NCBI GenBank assembly: GCA_903855705.1
Contig: CAINZT010000196.1
Span: 1 to 57,667, forward strand
Direction of reading: 5' to 3'
Source: an uncultured Synechococcus sp.
GTDB lineage: Bacteria; Cyanobacteriota; Cyanobacteriia; PCC-6307; Cyanobiaceae
DNA length: 57,667 nucleotides
The notes under the pieces were generated by a model. The model made no database searches. It saw only the letters and a list, made by a program, of their open reading frames with translations, and had not been told where the DNA came from. Below, piece after piece: positions 38,464-48,227 of the stretch (positions within the stretch are counted from its first letter, which is position 1; every line of letters starts with the position of its first letter). The translations under genes were made by a program, and so were the position numbers.

Positions 38464-39048
38464 ATGACTTTTGCTCAAGCCCCGGCTCTTGCCCATCCAC
38501 CGCTCCGCCTAACGCTTCTGCCCAATGACGTTCTGCCGGAACGGCTGAACTGGCGGATCCAGGAGGGCTACATACGCACAGCAGCTTGGGACGAAGATGG
38601 CGACACCATCACCCTGGGGGTTTGGGGTCCTGGGGATTGGATCACCTCGGCCTACTCCGCCCTGCGCCCTGTAGAAATTCAGTGCCTCACCACCGTCGTG
38701 GTGGAGCAGTTCAGCCCCGGAGCCGCCGACATCGAGCAGTTGCTTCTGCGGCAGATTCAGAACCTCGAAGAAATCTTTCAGATCAACCGCATCCGTGCCG
38801 CTTACCAACGACTACTGGGTCTTCTTGCCTGGATTGGTCGCCGCTTTGGCCAGGTGAGCACCCGGGGTTATCGCCTCTCCCTTAAGGACATGAATCTCAC
38901 CCATAAAGCTCTCGCCGATATCTGCGGCCTGACCCGGGTGACGGTTACAAAAATGCTGAACCGCTACAAGAGTGATGGGGTTCTGCAACAGGTTAGCAAA
39001 GATGACCTCTTCATTCCATCAATCGCGCTCACGCCCGTTGCCGCCTAA
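38464..39048 (+). CDS. cysR: Crp/Fnr-family regulator, CysR-like by context
   Basis: C-terminal HTH MNLTHKALADICGLTRVTVTKMLNRYKSDGVLQQV; located within the sulfate transport cluster. Confidence 0.75.
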   Translation: MTFAQAPALAHPPLRLTLLPNDVLPERLNWRIQEGYIRTAAWDEDGDTITLGVWGPGDWITSAYSALRPVEIQCLTTVVVEQFSPGAADIEQLLLRQIQNLEEIFQINRIRAAYQRLLGLLAWIGRRFGQVSTRGYRLSLKDMNLTHKALADICGLTRVTVTKMLNRYKSDGVLQQVSKDDLFIPSIALTPVAA

Positions 39049-39169
39049 GCCATTGGCCAGGCCGCTTACACCTCTGACAGGGACTGGCAGCCGGCCAACA
39101 CCCCTTGGCATCCCTAGATCCATACGCAATTGCTTTAACTAAACAAACACCCCTTACAAAAGCACCACC

Positions 39170-39382
39170 ATGGCGATTCCAGCAGCCAAGAGTATTAGGA
39201 GCGGCCCACCCCTTGGCCAGCAGCTCTACACCATCAAGTTTAAAAATGGCCAGGTTCTCAAACATCAGGACCCGTTTGCCTTAAGCCAGTTCCGATCCGA
39301 CGGCAGGCTGGCTGCCGTTCTCCGCGAGGCAACCCACGGCGTCAGTAAACGACTGCCAGGCGAAGAGAGTAGCGGGCCCTGA
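39170..39382 (+). CDS. Small hypothetical protein in the sulfate cluster
   Basis: MAIPAAKSIRSGPPLGQQLYTIKFKNGQVLKHQDPFALSQFRSDGRLAAVL... Confidence 0.4.
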   Translation: MAIPAAKSIRSGPPLGQQLYTIKFKNGQVLKHQDPFALSQFRSDGRLAAVLREATHGVSKRLPGEESSGP

Positions 39383-39509
39383 GCCATGCCGACCATGTGC
39401 GGAGAGCCGATGAGTTTGGTCGTAATGCCACTTTCATCGTCTTTTTATTGGTGAACTTTGCCCAGGAAGGCGTACTCCCACGAGGGAGCTCTAGTGCAGC
39501 ACCAGGTGC

Positions 39510-40553
39510 CTAAATCATGTAATCCGCTTCGAAGCTACGTACCTGGCGGCTAACGATATGCAAGCCATCCCCCGGCTTGATCGCCTGGTAATCGATCTGC
39601 TCCCGGGGAAACTGGGCCATCAGCACCTCTCCATCAGCAAGCACCAATTCAGCTTGGAGATCCCGGCCCATGTGGCGCAGGCGCCGCAGCTGGGCCGGCA
39701 CGCTGCCCTCCTGGGGCGTGGTGTAAACCTGCACATCGTGGGGCCGAATGAACACGGGTTCGGCTTCGCCCTGGGCCTCTCGTGGGAGGCCTGGTGCGGC
39801 CTGGCCTGGGTCCTGGGCCAATAGGGCGGCGCGGGGGACCACATTGACGGCGCCAACGAAGCTCATCACAAACGGGGTAGCCGGCTGGTCGTAGATCTCG
39901 GCCGGGCTACCGATCTGCTCAATGCGGCCTTCATTCATGACCACAATCCGATCGGCCACCTCCATTGCCTCTTCCTGGTCGTGGGTCACGATCACGGTGG
40001 TGACGTGCATTTCATCGTGGAGATTGCGCAGCCAGGCGCGCAGCTCCTTGCGCACCTTGGCATCAAGGGCGCTGAAGGGTTCATCCAGCAGCAACACCCG
40101 CGGCTGAACGGCCAAGGCCCGGGCCAGGGCCACCCGCTGGCGCTGGCCACCGGAGAGCTGGGAGGGGAAGCGGTTGCCATAGCCCTTGAGCTGCACCAAA
40201 TCAAGCAACTCATCGACGCGTCGCTTGATGGCATCCCGTTTCCAGCGGCGCAGCTCTAGGCCGAAGGCCACGTTCTGGCGCACCGTACGGTGCTTAAACA
40301 GGGCGAAGTGCTGGAAAACAAAGCCCACCTGGCGGTCTTGAACGGAGCGCTCGGTGGCCTCTTCGCCCGTGATCCAGATGCGGCCAGTGTCGCGGCTCTC
40401 AAGGCCGGCGATCAGACGCAGCAGGGTGCTCTTGCCAGAGCCAGAGGGCCCTAGCAGGGCCACGAGCGAGCCGGTCTCCACATCGAGGCTGACGTCGTCT
40501 ACGGCCTTGAACTCACCAAAATGCTTGCTGACGCGCTCAACCCGGATGCCCAT
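39510..40553 (-). CDS. cysA: Sulfate ABC transporter, ATP-binding protein
   Basis: [68 protein letters not shown]-like C-term. Confidence 0.95.
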   Translation of the reverse strand: MGIRVERVSKHFGEFKAVDDVSLDVETGSLVALLGPSGSGKSTLLRLIAGLESRDTGRIWITGEEATERSVQDRQVGFVFQHFALFKHRTVRQNVAFGLELRRWKRDAIKRRVDELLDLVQLKGYGNRFPSQLSGGQRQRVALARALAVQPRVLLLDEPFSALDAKVRKELRAWLRNLHDEMHVTTVIVTHDQEEAMEVADRIVVMNEGRIEQIGSPAEIYDQPATPFVMSFVGAVNVVPRAALLAQDPGQAAPGLPREAQGEAEPVFIRPHDVQVYTTPQEGSVPAQLRRLRHMGRDLQAELVLADGEVLMAQFPREQIDYQAIKPGDGLHIVSRQVRSFEADYMI

Positions 40554-40637
40554 GGCTGCTGTTCGTTTGGCCCAGTGTGATCAATCATTGCTGATTGCTG
40601 CCCGGCCGGCCAAAGCCTGACCCAAGCTATTGCCACC

Positions 40638-40665
40638 TTACCCGAGTGAGTAAACGGTGCTTTAC
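40638..40665. promoter_or_regulatory. Two overlapping palindromes in the cysA/cysT divergent region
   Basis: TTACCC-GAGT-GAGTAA-type (40638-40653) overlapping GTAAA-CGGTGC-TTTAC (40650-40665). Confidence 0.45.
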
Positions 40666-40709
40666 CGGTCTGCGGGTGATACGTTGCTTGGGTTGGCGAT
40701 TCCGACCCA

Positions 40710-41573
40710 ATGGCACCCGCCTGGCTCCGCTCTGGAAAACTGCCGCAGCTGAAGCTACCCAGCTGGCCTTGGCGGATCACCTGGCTCTACTTGGGCTTCG
40801 TGCTCTTTCTCCCCCTAGGGGCGATCAGCCTGCGGGCGGCTGGGGTGGGGCCCACTGGCTTCTGGGAGCTGGCCACGACGCCTGAGGCGATAGCCACTTA
40901 CAAACTTAGTTTCGGCCTAGCCTTGCTTGCCAGCTTGATCAACGGCCTGTTTGGCCTGGTGATCGCCTGGGCCCTGGTTCGGAGCCGCTTTCCCGGCCAA
41001 CGCCTGCTGGATTCGTTGATTGACCTTCCCTTTGCCCTGCCGACTGCCGTGGCGGGGCTTGCCCTGGCGGCGGTCTACAGCAGTGAGAACGGCTGGCTCG
41101 GGGAACCCCTCTATCGATTATTTGGCATCAAGGTTGCCTTCAGCGCCGTTGGAGTTGGAGTAGCGATGGTGTTTATCTCCCTACCCTTTGTAGTTCGCAC
41201 CGTGGAACCGGTACTGCGATCCCTAGAGAAGGAACAGGAAGAGGCCTCCTGGTGCCTGGGGGCCTCCCAAGTGCAGACCTTTATTCGGGTGGTGTTGCCC
41301 CAGCTGTTGCCAGCCATTCTGGGCGGGGTCGCCCAGGGTTTCAGCCGGGCCGTGGGCGAATACGGTTCTGTGGTGATGATTTCAAGCAACATCCCTTTTG
41401 TTGACCTGATTACGCCGACTTTAATCATTCAAAAGCTCGAGGAATATGACATCGACGGCGCTACGGTGATTGGCTCTGTGATGTTGCTCTTTGCCCTGGT
41501 CAGCCTGCTGGTGATCAACCTGATACAGGTGTGGGGTCAGCGCTATCAAGCCACCAGTTCAGGTGTGGGATAA
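40710..41573 (+). CDS. cysT: Sulfate ABC transporter permease
   Basis: LIDLPFALPTAVAGLALAAVYSSENGWLG..., EEASWCLGASQVQTFIRVVLPQLLPAILGGVAQGFSRAVGEYGSVVMIS. Confidence 0.94.
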   Translation: MAPAWLRSGKLPQLKLPSWPWRITWLYLGFVLFLPLGAISLRAAGVGPTGFWELATTPEAIATYKLSFGLALLASLINGLFGLVIAWALVRSRFPGQRLLDSLIDLPFALPTAVAGLALAAVYSSENGWLGEPLYRLFGIKVAFSAVGVGVAMVFISLPFVVRTVEPVLRSLEKEQEEASWCLGASQVQTFIRVVLPQLLPAILGGVAQGFSRAVGEYGSVVMISSNIPFVDLITPTLIIQKLEEYDIDGATVIGSVMLLFALVSLLVINLIQVWGQRYQATSSGVG

Positions 41574-41627
41574 CCGGTAGGCTTCACTAATCGTTCAAGT
41601 CTTCAAACTCACTCCTGTCCTGTCACC

Positions 41628-42536
41628 ATGACCTTCGTTGTTCCTGATCTCGAGATCTATAAGCCGCCTAGCCTGGGCAAGGGAGCCAAGGCACCAAGCC
41701 TACGCTCGAAAGTCTTGGGGGCGATTATCCCCCTAATTGCCTGCCTCTATGTGGGCCTGGTGATCCTCACTCCAGCCTTGAGTGTGGTTGTTCAGGCTTT
41801 TGCGAAAGGCGTGCAGCCATTCCTTGAGAATCTTAGCTCACCCGATCTACTTTCCGCGGTGAAAATGACCCTTCTCACGGCAGCCATTGCCGTGCCAGCC
41901 AACACCATTTTTGGCCTAGCTGCCGCCACCGCAATTGCCCGCAAAAAATTCCGGGGGAAGGCCCTGCTTCTGAGCATCATCGACTTGCCCTTTTCGATTT
42001 CACCGGTGGTTGTTGGACTGATGCTGGTGCTGCTCTACAGCCCCAACCATGGTGTCTTTGGCGGTGTGATCAATAGTTTGGGTTGGAAAATTATCTTCTC
42101 ATGGCCCGGTATTGTTATGGCAACGATCATCGTCACCTTTCCCTTTATGGCTCGGGAAGTGATTCCCTTGCTTGAGGAGGAAGGCTGGGAGCAGGAGGAG
42201 GCCGCCAAAACCTTGGGGGCCAATGACTGGCAGGTGTTCTGGAAGGTGACCCTTCCTTCGGTGCGCTGGGCCGCCCTCTATGGCCTGATATTGACCACAG
42301 CACGGGCCCTCGGTGAATTCGGGGCTGTATCGGTTGTGAGCGGCAATATCCGCGGCGAAACCCAAACGTTGCCACTGTTTGTGGAGGATGCCTACAAGCA
42401 ATATCAAACGGAACTCGCCTTTGGAGCTGCCGCAGTGCTTGGTGGGGTCGCCCTGGTGTCGATGCTATTGAAGTTTGTGGTGGAGCAGCTGCTCGAGCAG
42501 GACAAAAAAGCCCATCAGATCAAGTCAGATGCTTGA
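41628..42536 (+). CDS. cysW: Sulfate ABC transporter permease
   Basis: IIDLPFSISPVVVGLMLVLLYSPNHGVFG..., QEEAAKTLGANDWQVFWKVTLPSVRWAALYGLILTTARALGEFGAVSVVSG. Confidence 0.94.
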   Translation: MTFVVPDLEIYKPPSLGKGAKAPSLRSKVLGAIIPLIACLYVGLVILTPALSVVVQAFAKGVQPFLENLSSPDLLSAVKMTLLTAAIAVPANTIFGLAAATAIARKKFRGKALLLSIIDLPFSISPVVVGLMLVLLYSPNHGVFGGVINSLGWKIIFSWPGIVMATIIVTFPFMAREVIPLLEEEGWEQEEAAKTLGANDWQVFWKVTLPSVRWAALYGLILTTARALGEFGAVSVVSGNIRGETQTLPLFVEDAYKQYQTELAFGAAAVLGGVALVSMLLKFVVEQLLEQDKKAHQIKSDA

Positions 42537-43190
42537 GTTGAATGACGGGCTGACCCGTTTGCCTGGCGATTCACAGGTCCGGGGCTAAGCAGAAGTTCAT
42601 AATTGAAAGATGCAAAAGGCTGATTCACAGCCATCGGCCATTTTACAATGCCAGTCCTCTGCCATCTTTGGAGGGCTAAGCATCAAAATACTTGCGGTTA
42701 TCGAGCAGCTAGTCTGACCACGCTACTTCACAAAGCAGGAGAAGGCAGTGAGTAATTGCGACAAGCTATTTGGCCACGGAATATACGAACTCAAAACAAT
42801 CCAGCGCTCCTCCAGCATACCTATAAAAGCCTAAGGACCATTAGCCCAGATTCAGGTCTTTCAGGCTAGCCGGGCCCTTAGCTTAAGCACAACAGTGCGC
42901 TTTACTTTAATCCGATAACCCCAAAGTCAATGAGGTCGACTACCGCCCATCGACCAGCAAAAGCCTTAGTTAAACCGCCGCAATGAATTCTTATGGGATG
43001 CGAACCCGTGCGAATCAGCGCAAGCAATTGATAAGCTGACAGCCAGTAGCGACCCATTGACAGTATGCCCCTGAATCCCTCGCAAACATCATTGGGGTAA
43101 GAGGGTATTGCGAGTTCGTTCTTGGCGCATCCGGTTGCGATAGACCCCAAACGCCGAGCCAAGGGGGCTCCGCCTTGGCAGGATTCCGCC

Positions 43191-44705
43191 ATGGTCACTT
43201 TTCTGCGGCGTTTCTCCCCCCTGGCCCAGCTGCTGGTGGCAGGGCTGGTGGCACGGATTTTGCTGGCCCTGGTGTTGCCGCCGGGCTACGACGAGGCCTA
43301 TTACCTCTTCTATGGGCGCCATCCCAACCTCAGCTACCTGGACCATCCGGTAGCCGTTGGGGTTTGGTCCCTGGTCGGTAACGCCCTGGGCGGATCGATT
43401 GTTGCCCTACGCCTGCCCTCGCTGCTCTCCTACACGGCCGCCCTGGCCCTTCTGGCTTCGGCGACGGGCCGCTGGTTTGGACCCAAGGCCGGCCTCTGGT
43501 CTGTGGCCGTGGGCAGTCTCTCGCCGCTGCTGTTTGCCTGTGGTGGCCTGTTATTGCTGCCCGATAGTCCCTTGCTGTTGGTGTTGGCCGCCCTGATGTG
43601 GTGGCTGTCGCGCCATCCCCTGGCCGTTCCGAGCAACGCCAGGCAGGCCGCGGGCCTGGGGGCTTTGCTGGGCCTCTTGACCCTCTGCAAATACCACTCC
43701 CTTTTGGTGTTGCTGGCCCTATTGGGCTGGAGTTTGGCGAACGCCGAGCGCCGCGCTGCCCTGGCCAAGCCTTGGCCCTGGCTAGGAGTTGGGGTGTGGG
43801 CTGCCGTCTCCAGTCCCCTGTGGATCTGGAACCTGCAACACCACTGGGCCTCTTTTCTGTTCCATGGCGGCCGCACCCTGGGTGAGCACACCTACAACCT
43901 CTCAGGGCCGCCCCTGTTCTTGCTCACCCAGCTCCTGCTGCTGTTTCCAACGATCGGGCTGCTGCTGTGGGCGTCCCTGCTGCCCCAGGAACGGACGGCG
44001 GCCAACCCGCAGGCGCGCCAGTTGCTGCGCTGCCTGGCCCTACCGATCCTGATCACCTTTACCCTGCTATCCGGGCGGATGCAGGTGCTTTCAAGCTGGC
44101 TGGTGCCGGCCTGGTGGTTGTTGTTGCCCCTGGCCGGCGACTGGTTGGCTCGCCGCCCAACTCCCTGGCCTTCAGGGCTGGCCTGGAGTCGCACCATCAC
44201 CCTGGGCTTACTTCCGCCCCTATTGGCCCTGGCCGCTGTTCAGGTGCGATTTGGGGTCCTCGATCGAGTTCTGCCGCCAGGGATGGATACCTCCAACCAA
44301 TTAATGCCAGCAGACAGCCTGAGGCAGGCCCTAAAAAGCAATCCCCGGGTCTGGGCGGCCCTTAGCCAAGCCGATGTGATCGCGAGCCGCCGCTATGAAT
44401 TGCCCGGGTTTTTAGCCCTAGCCCTGAACCAGCACAGCCGGGCTGCTTACACCAGTTTCAGTGGCGATCCCCGTGGCTTCACCTACTGGTTGCCAGCCGA
44501 TGGCTACCGGGGCGCCCGCGGCGTGATTTTCGCCCTGGAGGATCCAGGCCATCCCGAGGACAGGATCGAATGGCCCAAAGAGGTGGGTCCATTAACACCC
44601 CTGGGCTCGGTGCAGCTGCAACGGGGCGGGCTGCCATCGGTGCGGTTGCAGTTCGTGGGCTTCGGGCCCCTGGTCCAGCCGCTGCCCGGTCCGCCTGCGC
44701 CCTGA
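43191..44705 (+). CDS. Glycosyltransferase family 39 (ArnT/PMT-like) membrane protein
   Basis: LPPGYDEAYYLFYGRHPNLSYLDHPVAVGVWSLVGN...LPSLLSY; D-E motif in first periplasmic loop, multiple TM. Confidence 0.85.
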   Translation: MVTFLRRFSPLAQLLVAGLVARILLALVLPPGYDEAYYLFYGRHPNLSYLDHPVAVGVWSLVGNALGGSIVALRLPSLLSYTAALALLASATGRWFGPKAGLWSVAVGSLSPLLFACGGLLLLPDSPLLLVLAALMWWLSRHPLAVPSNARQAAGLGALLGLLTLCKYHSLLVLLALLGWSLANAERRAALAKPWPWLGVGVWAAVSSPLWIWNLQHHWASFLFHGGRTLGEHTYNLSGPPLFLLTQLLLLFPTIGLLLWASLLPQERTAANPQARQLLRCLALPILITFTLLSGRMQVLSSWLVPAWWLLLPLAGDWLARRPTPWPSGLAWSRTITLGLLPPLLALAAVQVRFGVLDRVLPPGMDTSNQLMPADSLRQALKSNPRVWAALSQADVIASRRYELPGFLALALNQHSRAAYTSFSGDPRGFTYWLPADGYRGARGVIFALEDPGHPEDRIEWPKEVGPLTPLGSVQLQRGGLPSVRLQFVGFGPLVQPLPGPPAP

Positions 44706-44757
44706 CCACCTGGGCCGTGACCACCTGCGCCCTGACTACCTCGGCCCTGAACGCCCC
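44698..44757. repeat. Degenerate 15-bp tandem repeat spanning the stop codon of the GT39 gene
   Basis: gcgccctgaccacct gggccgtgaccacct gcgccctgactacct cggccctgaacgccc. Confidence 0.7.
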
Positions 44758-45196
44758 AAAACTGCTCCCTTGGGTGCGCTGGCGAACACTCTCCAGGTCT
44801 TGGCCAAGACAGCCCTGGCGAGAACTTTGGCCTGAACTTGGGGTCCTGTTGGGCCGATGGAATGGGCACCGGGTTACCAGGCTGGTCTGGGGCAGTCGGG
44901 TCCTGCCTGGCCATCCAGGCAGCAATTCTGATGGCCGGTTCGCTTCTTGGGGTGAATCAGCATCTTGAGCTCCGCGGGCTCCCGCTCAAGGCAGCATCCC
45001 TGCCCCTCGGGCGCTCGAGCCTGCTGGAGAACGGAGCAGCGCCGCTAAGCCCTGGCTGGAGCCCGCAGGTCCGCACCGTGCCCCTGAATACCATCAGATA
45101 ACCAGTCCTTAATCCCTCTAGCTTGATCACAGCCCAGAGTGAACCCATGGCCGCGTGGTGAACCTGCGGCCCGGCCCCTGAGTTCGGGAGAGGGTG

Positions 45197-46084
45197 ATGG
45201 ATGCTAGTCCGAGTGGTGGCAGCTATGCGGCGGACCTCTTGGAGGGGCAGATCAAGGCGATCGTGGGTCTGCAGAGTGGCGTGCTGAAGGATCAAGACCC
45301 GGAACCCTTGCACCAACTGAGGGTCCGCTTTCGAAGAGTGCGCACGCTGCTGGTCCAATTTGGCCCCGCCCTGGTGCTGCCGGAGCGGGTCAATGAGCAG
45401 CAGTTGGCCAAGACCGGGCGCCGTCTGGGGCTGGTGCGCGATCTCGACGTGTTGCTCGGCCAGCTTGAGAAAAAGTATCTGCCCTCTTTACCGAGCCAGG
45501 AGCAGTTGTTGCTGAAGCCTTTGCTCAAATCGCTGCGGAGAGGCCGCAAATTGGCCTTTGCAGAGCTGACGGAGGAGTTGCGCAGCCGCCGCTATCTGCG
45601 GCTGCTGGCCAAACTGCAGGCCTGGCTACGCCAACCGTTGCTGACGGCGATGGGCGAAGAACCCGCGCGCAACTGGTTAGTGGAATGGAAGGCACCGGTT
45701 CTGGCCGGTCTACTCAGCCATCCCGGTTGGCGAGCAAGCGATCCGGATCGCGATGGCCTCGGTCTGCACGACCTACGCAAACGGATCAAACAGGCCCGCT
45801 ATGGCCTCACCAATTTGGTCGCGCTTGAAACCCAACCGCTTGCCCCCTGGCTGGAGCGTTTCAAAGCGATGCAAGACAATCTGGGTGAACTCAATGACCT
45901 ACAGGTGTTGGAGAAGGCCTTGGGGGATCATCTCATTGGTGAACTGGCCAAAGAGTTGCCCGAATTAAGCCAGCAGGTCCAAACGCACAAGGGCCAGCTC
46001 TTTCAGCGCTGGCAGGACCAGGCCTGTTGGATGCTGGCGGCGCCGGGCCGCAGCGGTCTGCATGGTCTGCTCAGCCCCGGTTAA
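45197..46084 (+). CDS. CHAD domain protein (polyphosphate-binding family)
   Basis: PEPLHQLRVRFRRVRTLLVQFGPAL...LGLVRDLDVLLGQLEKKY...LHDLRKRIKQARYGLTNLVAL...MQDNLGELNDLQVLEKAL. Confidence 0.9.
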   Translation: MDASPSGGSYAADLLEGQIKAIVGLQSGVLKDQDPEPLHQLRVRFRRVRTLLVQFGPALVLPERVNEQQLAKTGRRLGLVRDLDVLLGQLEKKYLPSLPSQEQLLLKPLLKSLRRGRKLAFAELTEELRSRRYLRLLAKLQAWLRQPLLTAMGEEPARNWLVEWKAPVLAGLLSHPGWRASDPDRDGLGLHDLRKRIKQARYGLTNLVALETQPLAPWLERFKAMQDNLGELNDLQVLEKALGDHLIGELAKELPELSQQVQTHKGQLFQRWQDQACWMLAAPGRSGLHGLLSPG

Positions 46085-46202
46085 CCCCCTGCCGCAGCAG
46101 GGCTGAAGAGCCATCCAGCTCCGGCCACGGGAGACAAGGAGCAGGCCTAGGGAGAGGTGCGCAGGGGGTGTGGGCTGGCACAAGCTGCAGATTTGAAGCG
46201 TT

Positions 46203-46221
46203 CTTAAGCCCGTCATAACGA
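46203..46221 (+). promoter_or_regulatory. Candidate Pho box upstream of pstS
   Basis: CTTAAGCC-CGT-CATAACGA: two degenerate 8-bp units with 3-bp spacer (11-bp period), about 53 bp before the ATG. Confidence 0.4.
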
Positions 46222-46273
46222 CAACGGGAGGGGCGCAAGGGTAAACATGTGTTGCTCACAAAAGGCCGAACCC

Positions 46274-47254
46274 ATGACCTTCGCGAAGAAGGCCCTGACC
46301 CTGACAGCACTGGCTGCCATCGCTGGTGGCGCTACTGCCAGCGCAGCCAATAACCTCAATGCAGCGGGAGCCACCTTCCCGGCTCCCATTTACCAGCGTT
46401 GGTTCGCTGATCTGGCCTCAGGTGGTGGCCCCAAAACCAACTATCAGGCCGTAGGTTCTGGCGCCGGAATTCGCCAGTTCATCGCCGGCACCGTGGATTT
46501 CGCCGCCAGTGATGAGCCGATCACTAGCGCCCAAGCTGCCAAGGTCAAGCGTGGCGTCGTCCAATTTCCTGCCGTTGGCGGCACGAGCGCGATTGCCTAC
46601 AACAAGCCTGGCTGTGATCTGAAGCTGACCCAGAAGCAGGTAGCCGATGTGTTCCTCGGAACCATCAACGACTGGAAGCAGCTCAAGTGCGGCGCCGGTA
46701 AAATCACCGTGGCTCACCGCTCCGATGGCAGCGGCACCACCTTCGCGTTCACCAACTCCCTTTCCGCTTTCTCATCCGACTTCAAGACCAAGCTTGGTGT
46801 CGGCAAATCGGTGAACTGGCCCGTGGGCGTGGGTGGCAAGGGCAATGACGGCGTTGCCGGCGTGCTGAATAACACCCCAGGCTCGATTGGCTACGTCAAC
46901 CAGGCGTTTGTCAAGGGAGTTCTCAAGGCTGCTGCCCTGCAGAACAAGGCTGGCAATTTCGTCAAGCCGAGCTTCAAGAGCGGCACTGCTGCCCTAAATA
47001 GCATTGTGCTCGATGCCAACCTGGCCGGTGAAGAGCCCAATCCTCCCGGCGCCCAGAGCTACCCGATCAGCACCCTCACCTGGATCCTGGCCTACAAAAA
47101 CGGCAACGGCGCGAAGGCTGGTGACCTGCGCGAAGTGTTTATGTACATGTTGAGCAACAAGTCCCAGGCCTTAGCCGATGACCTCGGTTATGTGCCCCTG
47201 CGTGGCGACATCTACAAGAAAGCAAAAGCCGCCATCGGCAACGTTGCTGATTGA
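46274..47254 (+). CDS. pstS: Phosphate ABC transporter, substrate-binding protein
   Basis: NLNAAGATFPAPIYQRWFADLA...NYQAVGSGAGIRQFIAGTVDFAASDEP..., VAHRSDGSGTTFAFT. Confidence 0.95.
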   Translation: MTFAKKALTLTALAAIAGGATASAANNLNAAGATFPAPIYQRWFADLASGGGPKTNYQAVGSGAGIRQFIAGTVDFAASDEPITSAQAAKVKRGVVQFPAVGGTSAIAYNKPGCDLKLTQKQVADVFLGTINDWKQLKCGAGKITVAHRSDGSGTTFAFTNSLSAFSSDFKTKLGVGKSVNWPVGVGGKGNDGVAGVLNNTPGSIGYVNQAFVKGVLKAAALQNKAGNFVKPSFKSGTAALNSIVLDANLAGEEPNPPGAQSYPISTLTWILAYKNGNGAKAGDLREVFMYMLSNKSQALADDLGYVPLRGDIYKKAKAAIGNVAD

Positions 47255-47347
47255 TCAACAAGCGGGCCCTGGCAACCAGCTCCTAAAAAATTTGGTTGCC
47301 AGGGACAACATTTCTGTTGGTTTGTTAACTCAATCGTATTCATTATA

Positions 47348-47373
47348 GGAGCCCTTTAGGGCTCCTTTTTTTT
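47348..47373 (+). terminator. Intrinsic terminator downstream of pstS
   Basis: GGAGCCC-TTTA-GGGCTCC-TTTTTTTT. Confidence 0.93.
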
Positions 47374-47463
47374 GGATCCCCATCTCTGGGTTTAAGCGCT
47401 AACCAGAACTTAACCCGGCGCCTACCAGAGCTTTGCTCAGATCAAAGTGTTGCTCCATACACT

Positions 47464-48132
47464 ATGCCTATCCCACTGCAAGGATGCGCCATGGTGTTCA
47501 CGCCACCCCGTGACTCCAGTCGCCAAGACAAGCTCCGTGTCCTGCTGGAAGACACCTATCACAAGCGCAATCTCGTCCACCTCTCGGCGGGCAGTGCGGT
47601 GCCCCTGCTGCGCAACAGCCTTTGGCTGGTTGTGAGGGGCATGGTGAAACTGGGCGCCATTTCCATCCATGGCGACGAACTGCTCCTGGGCCTCGCCGGA
47701 CCGAATGAACCCTTCGGTGAACCGATGAGCAATGTGGAGGCCTATGAAGCCACCACCCTTGCCGATAGCGATCTGCTTTGCTTCAGCCTCGATGAAATCG
47801 AGCAGACCCCCTATTTGGCCATGGCCTTGCTGCGGGCAGCCACCAGCCGCATGCGTCAATCAGAAGCCCTGATTGGCCTTCTTGGCCTACGTCGTGTCGA
47901 AGAGCGTCTAAGGGGGTTCCTAGAACTGCTAGCCGCCGACTATGGCCAACCCTGCGACGAAGGTTTAAAGCTGAATCTGCGACTCACCCACCAGGATCTG
48001 GCCAGTGCCCTTAGCACCACCCGCGTCACCGTAACCCGGGTGCTCGGCCAGCTGCGCGAAGAAGGTTGGCTGCAAATTGATAGCCAGCGCCATCTAGTGG
48101 TGGCGAATTTACCGAAACGAAGGGTTGCTTGA
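47464..48132 (+). CDS. Crp/Fnr-family regulator, PtrA-like by position next to pstS
   Basis: C-terminal HTH LRLTHQDLASALSTTRVTVTRVLGQLREEGWLQI; may start at ATG 47491. Confidence 0.85.
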   Translation: MPIPLQGCAMVFTPPRDSSRQDKLRVLLEDTYHKRNLVHLSAGSAVPLLRNSLWLVVRGMVKLGAISIHGDELLLGLAGPNEPFGEPMSNVEAYEATTLADSDLLCFSLDEIEQTPYLAMALLRAATSRMRQSEALIGLLGLRRVEERLRGFLELLAADYGQPCDEGLKLNLRLTHQDLASALSTTRVTVTRVLGQLREEGWLQIDSQRHLVVANLPKRRVA

Positions 48133-48190
48133 GGGCTTTAGGCGGAACCAAGAAGGGATTAACTCAAGGAGAAAGTCCATTGCCTGGAAC

Positions 48191-48227
48191 GAACCCCTAA
48201 TTATCATACCGGATGGATAAGGGGTTC
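48191..48227. repeat. Hairpin-forming inverted repeat in AT-richer intergenic region
   Basis: GAACCCCT(aat)TATC-ATACCGGATG-GATAAGGGGTTC; 12 bp paired with a 3-nt bulge. Confidence 0.6.

Noticed and set aside
42540-43120. tRNA-like or riboswitch-like fragments in the cysW-GT39 gap
   Set aside because: Isolated T-loop-like and short hairpin strings (e.g. GGCTG-attca-CAGCC) do not assemble into a tRNA cloverleaf or a known RNA motif.
44838-45101. 87-aa ORF upstream of the CHAD gene
   Set aside because: Plausible hydrophobic segment but overlaps competing frames and has no recognisable motif; not supported enough to call.
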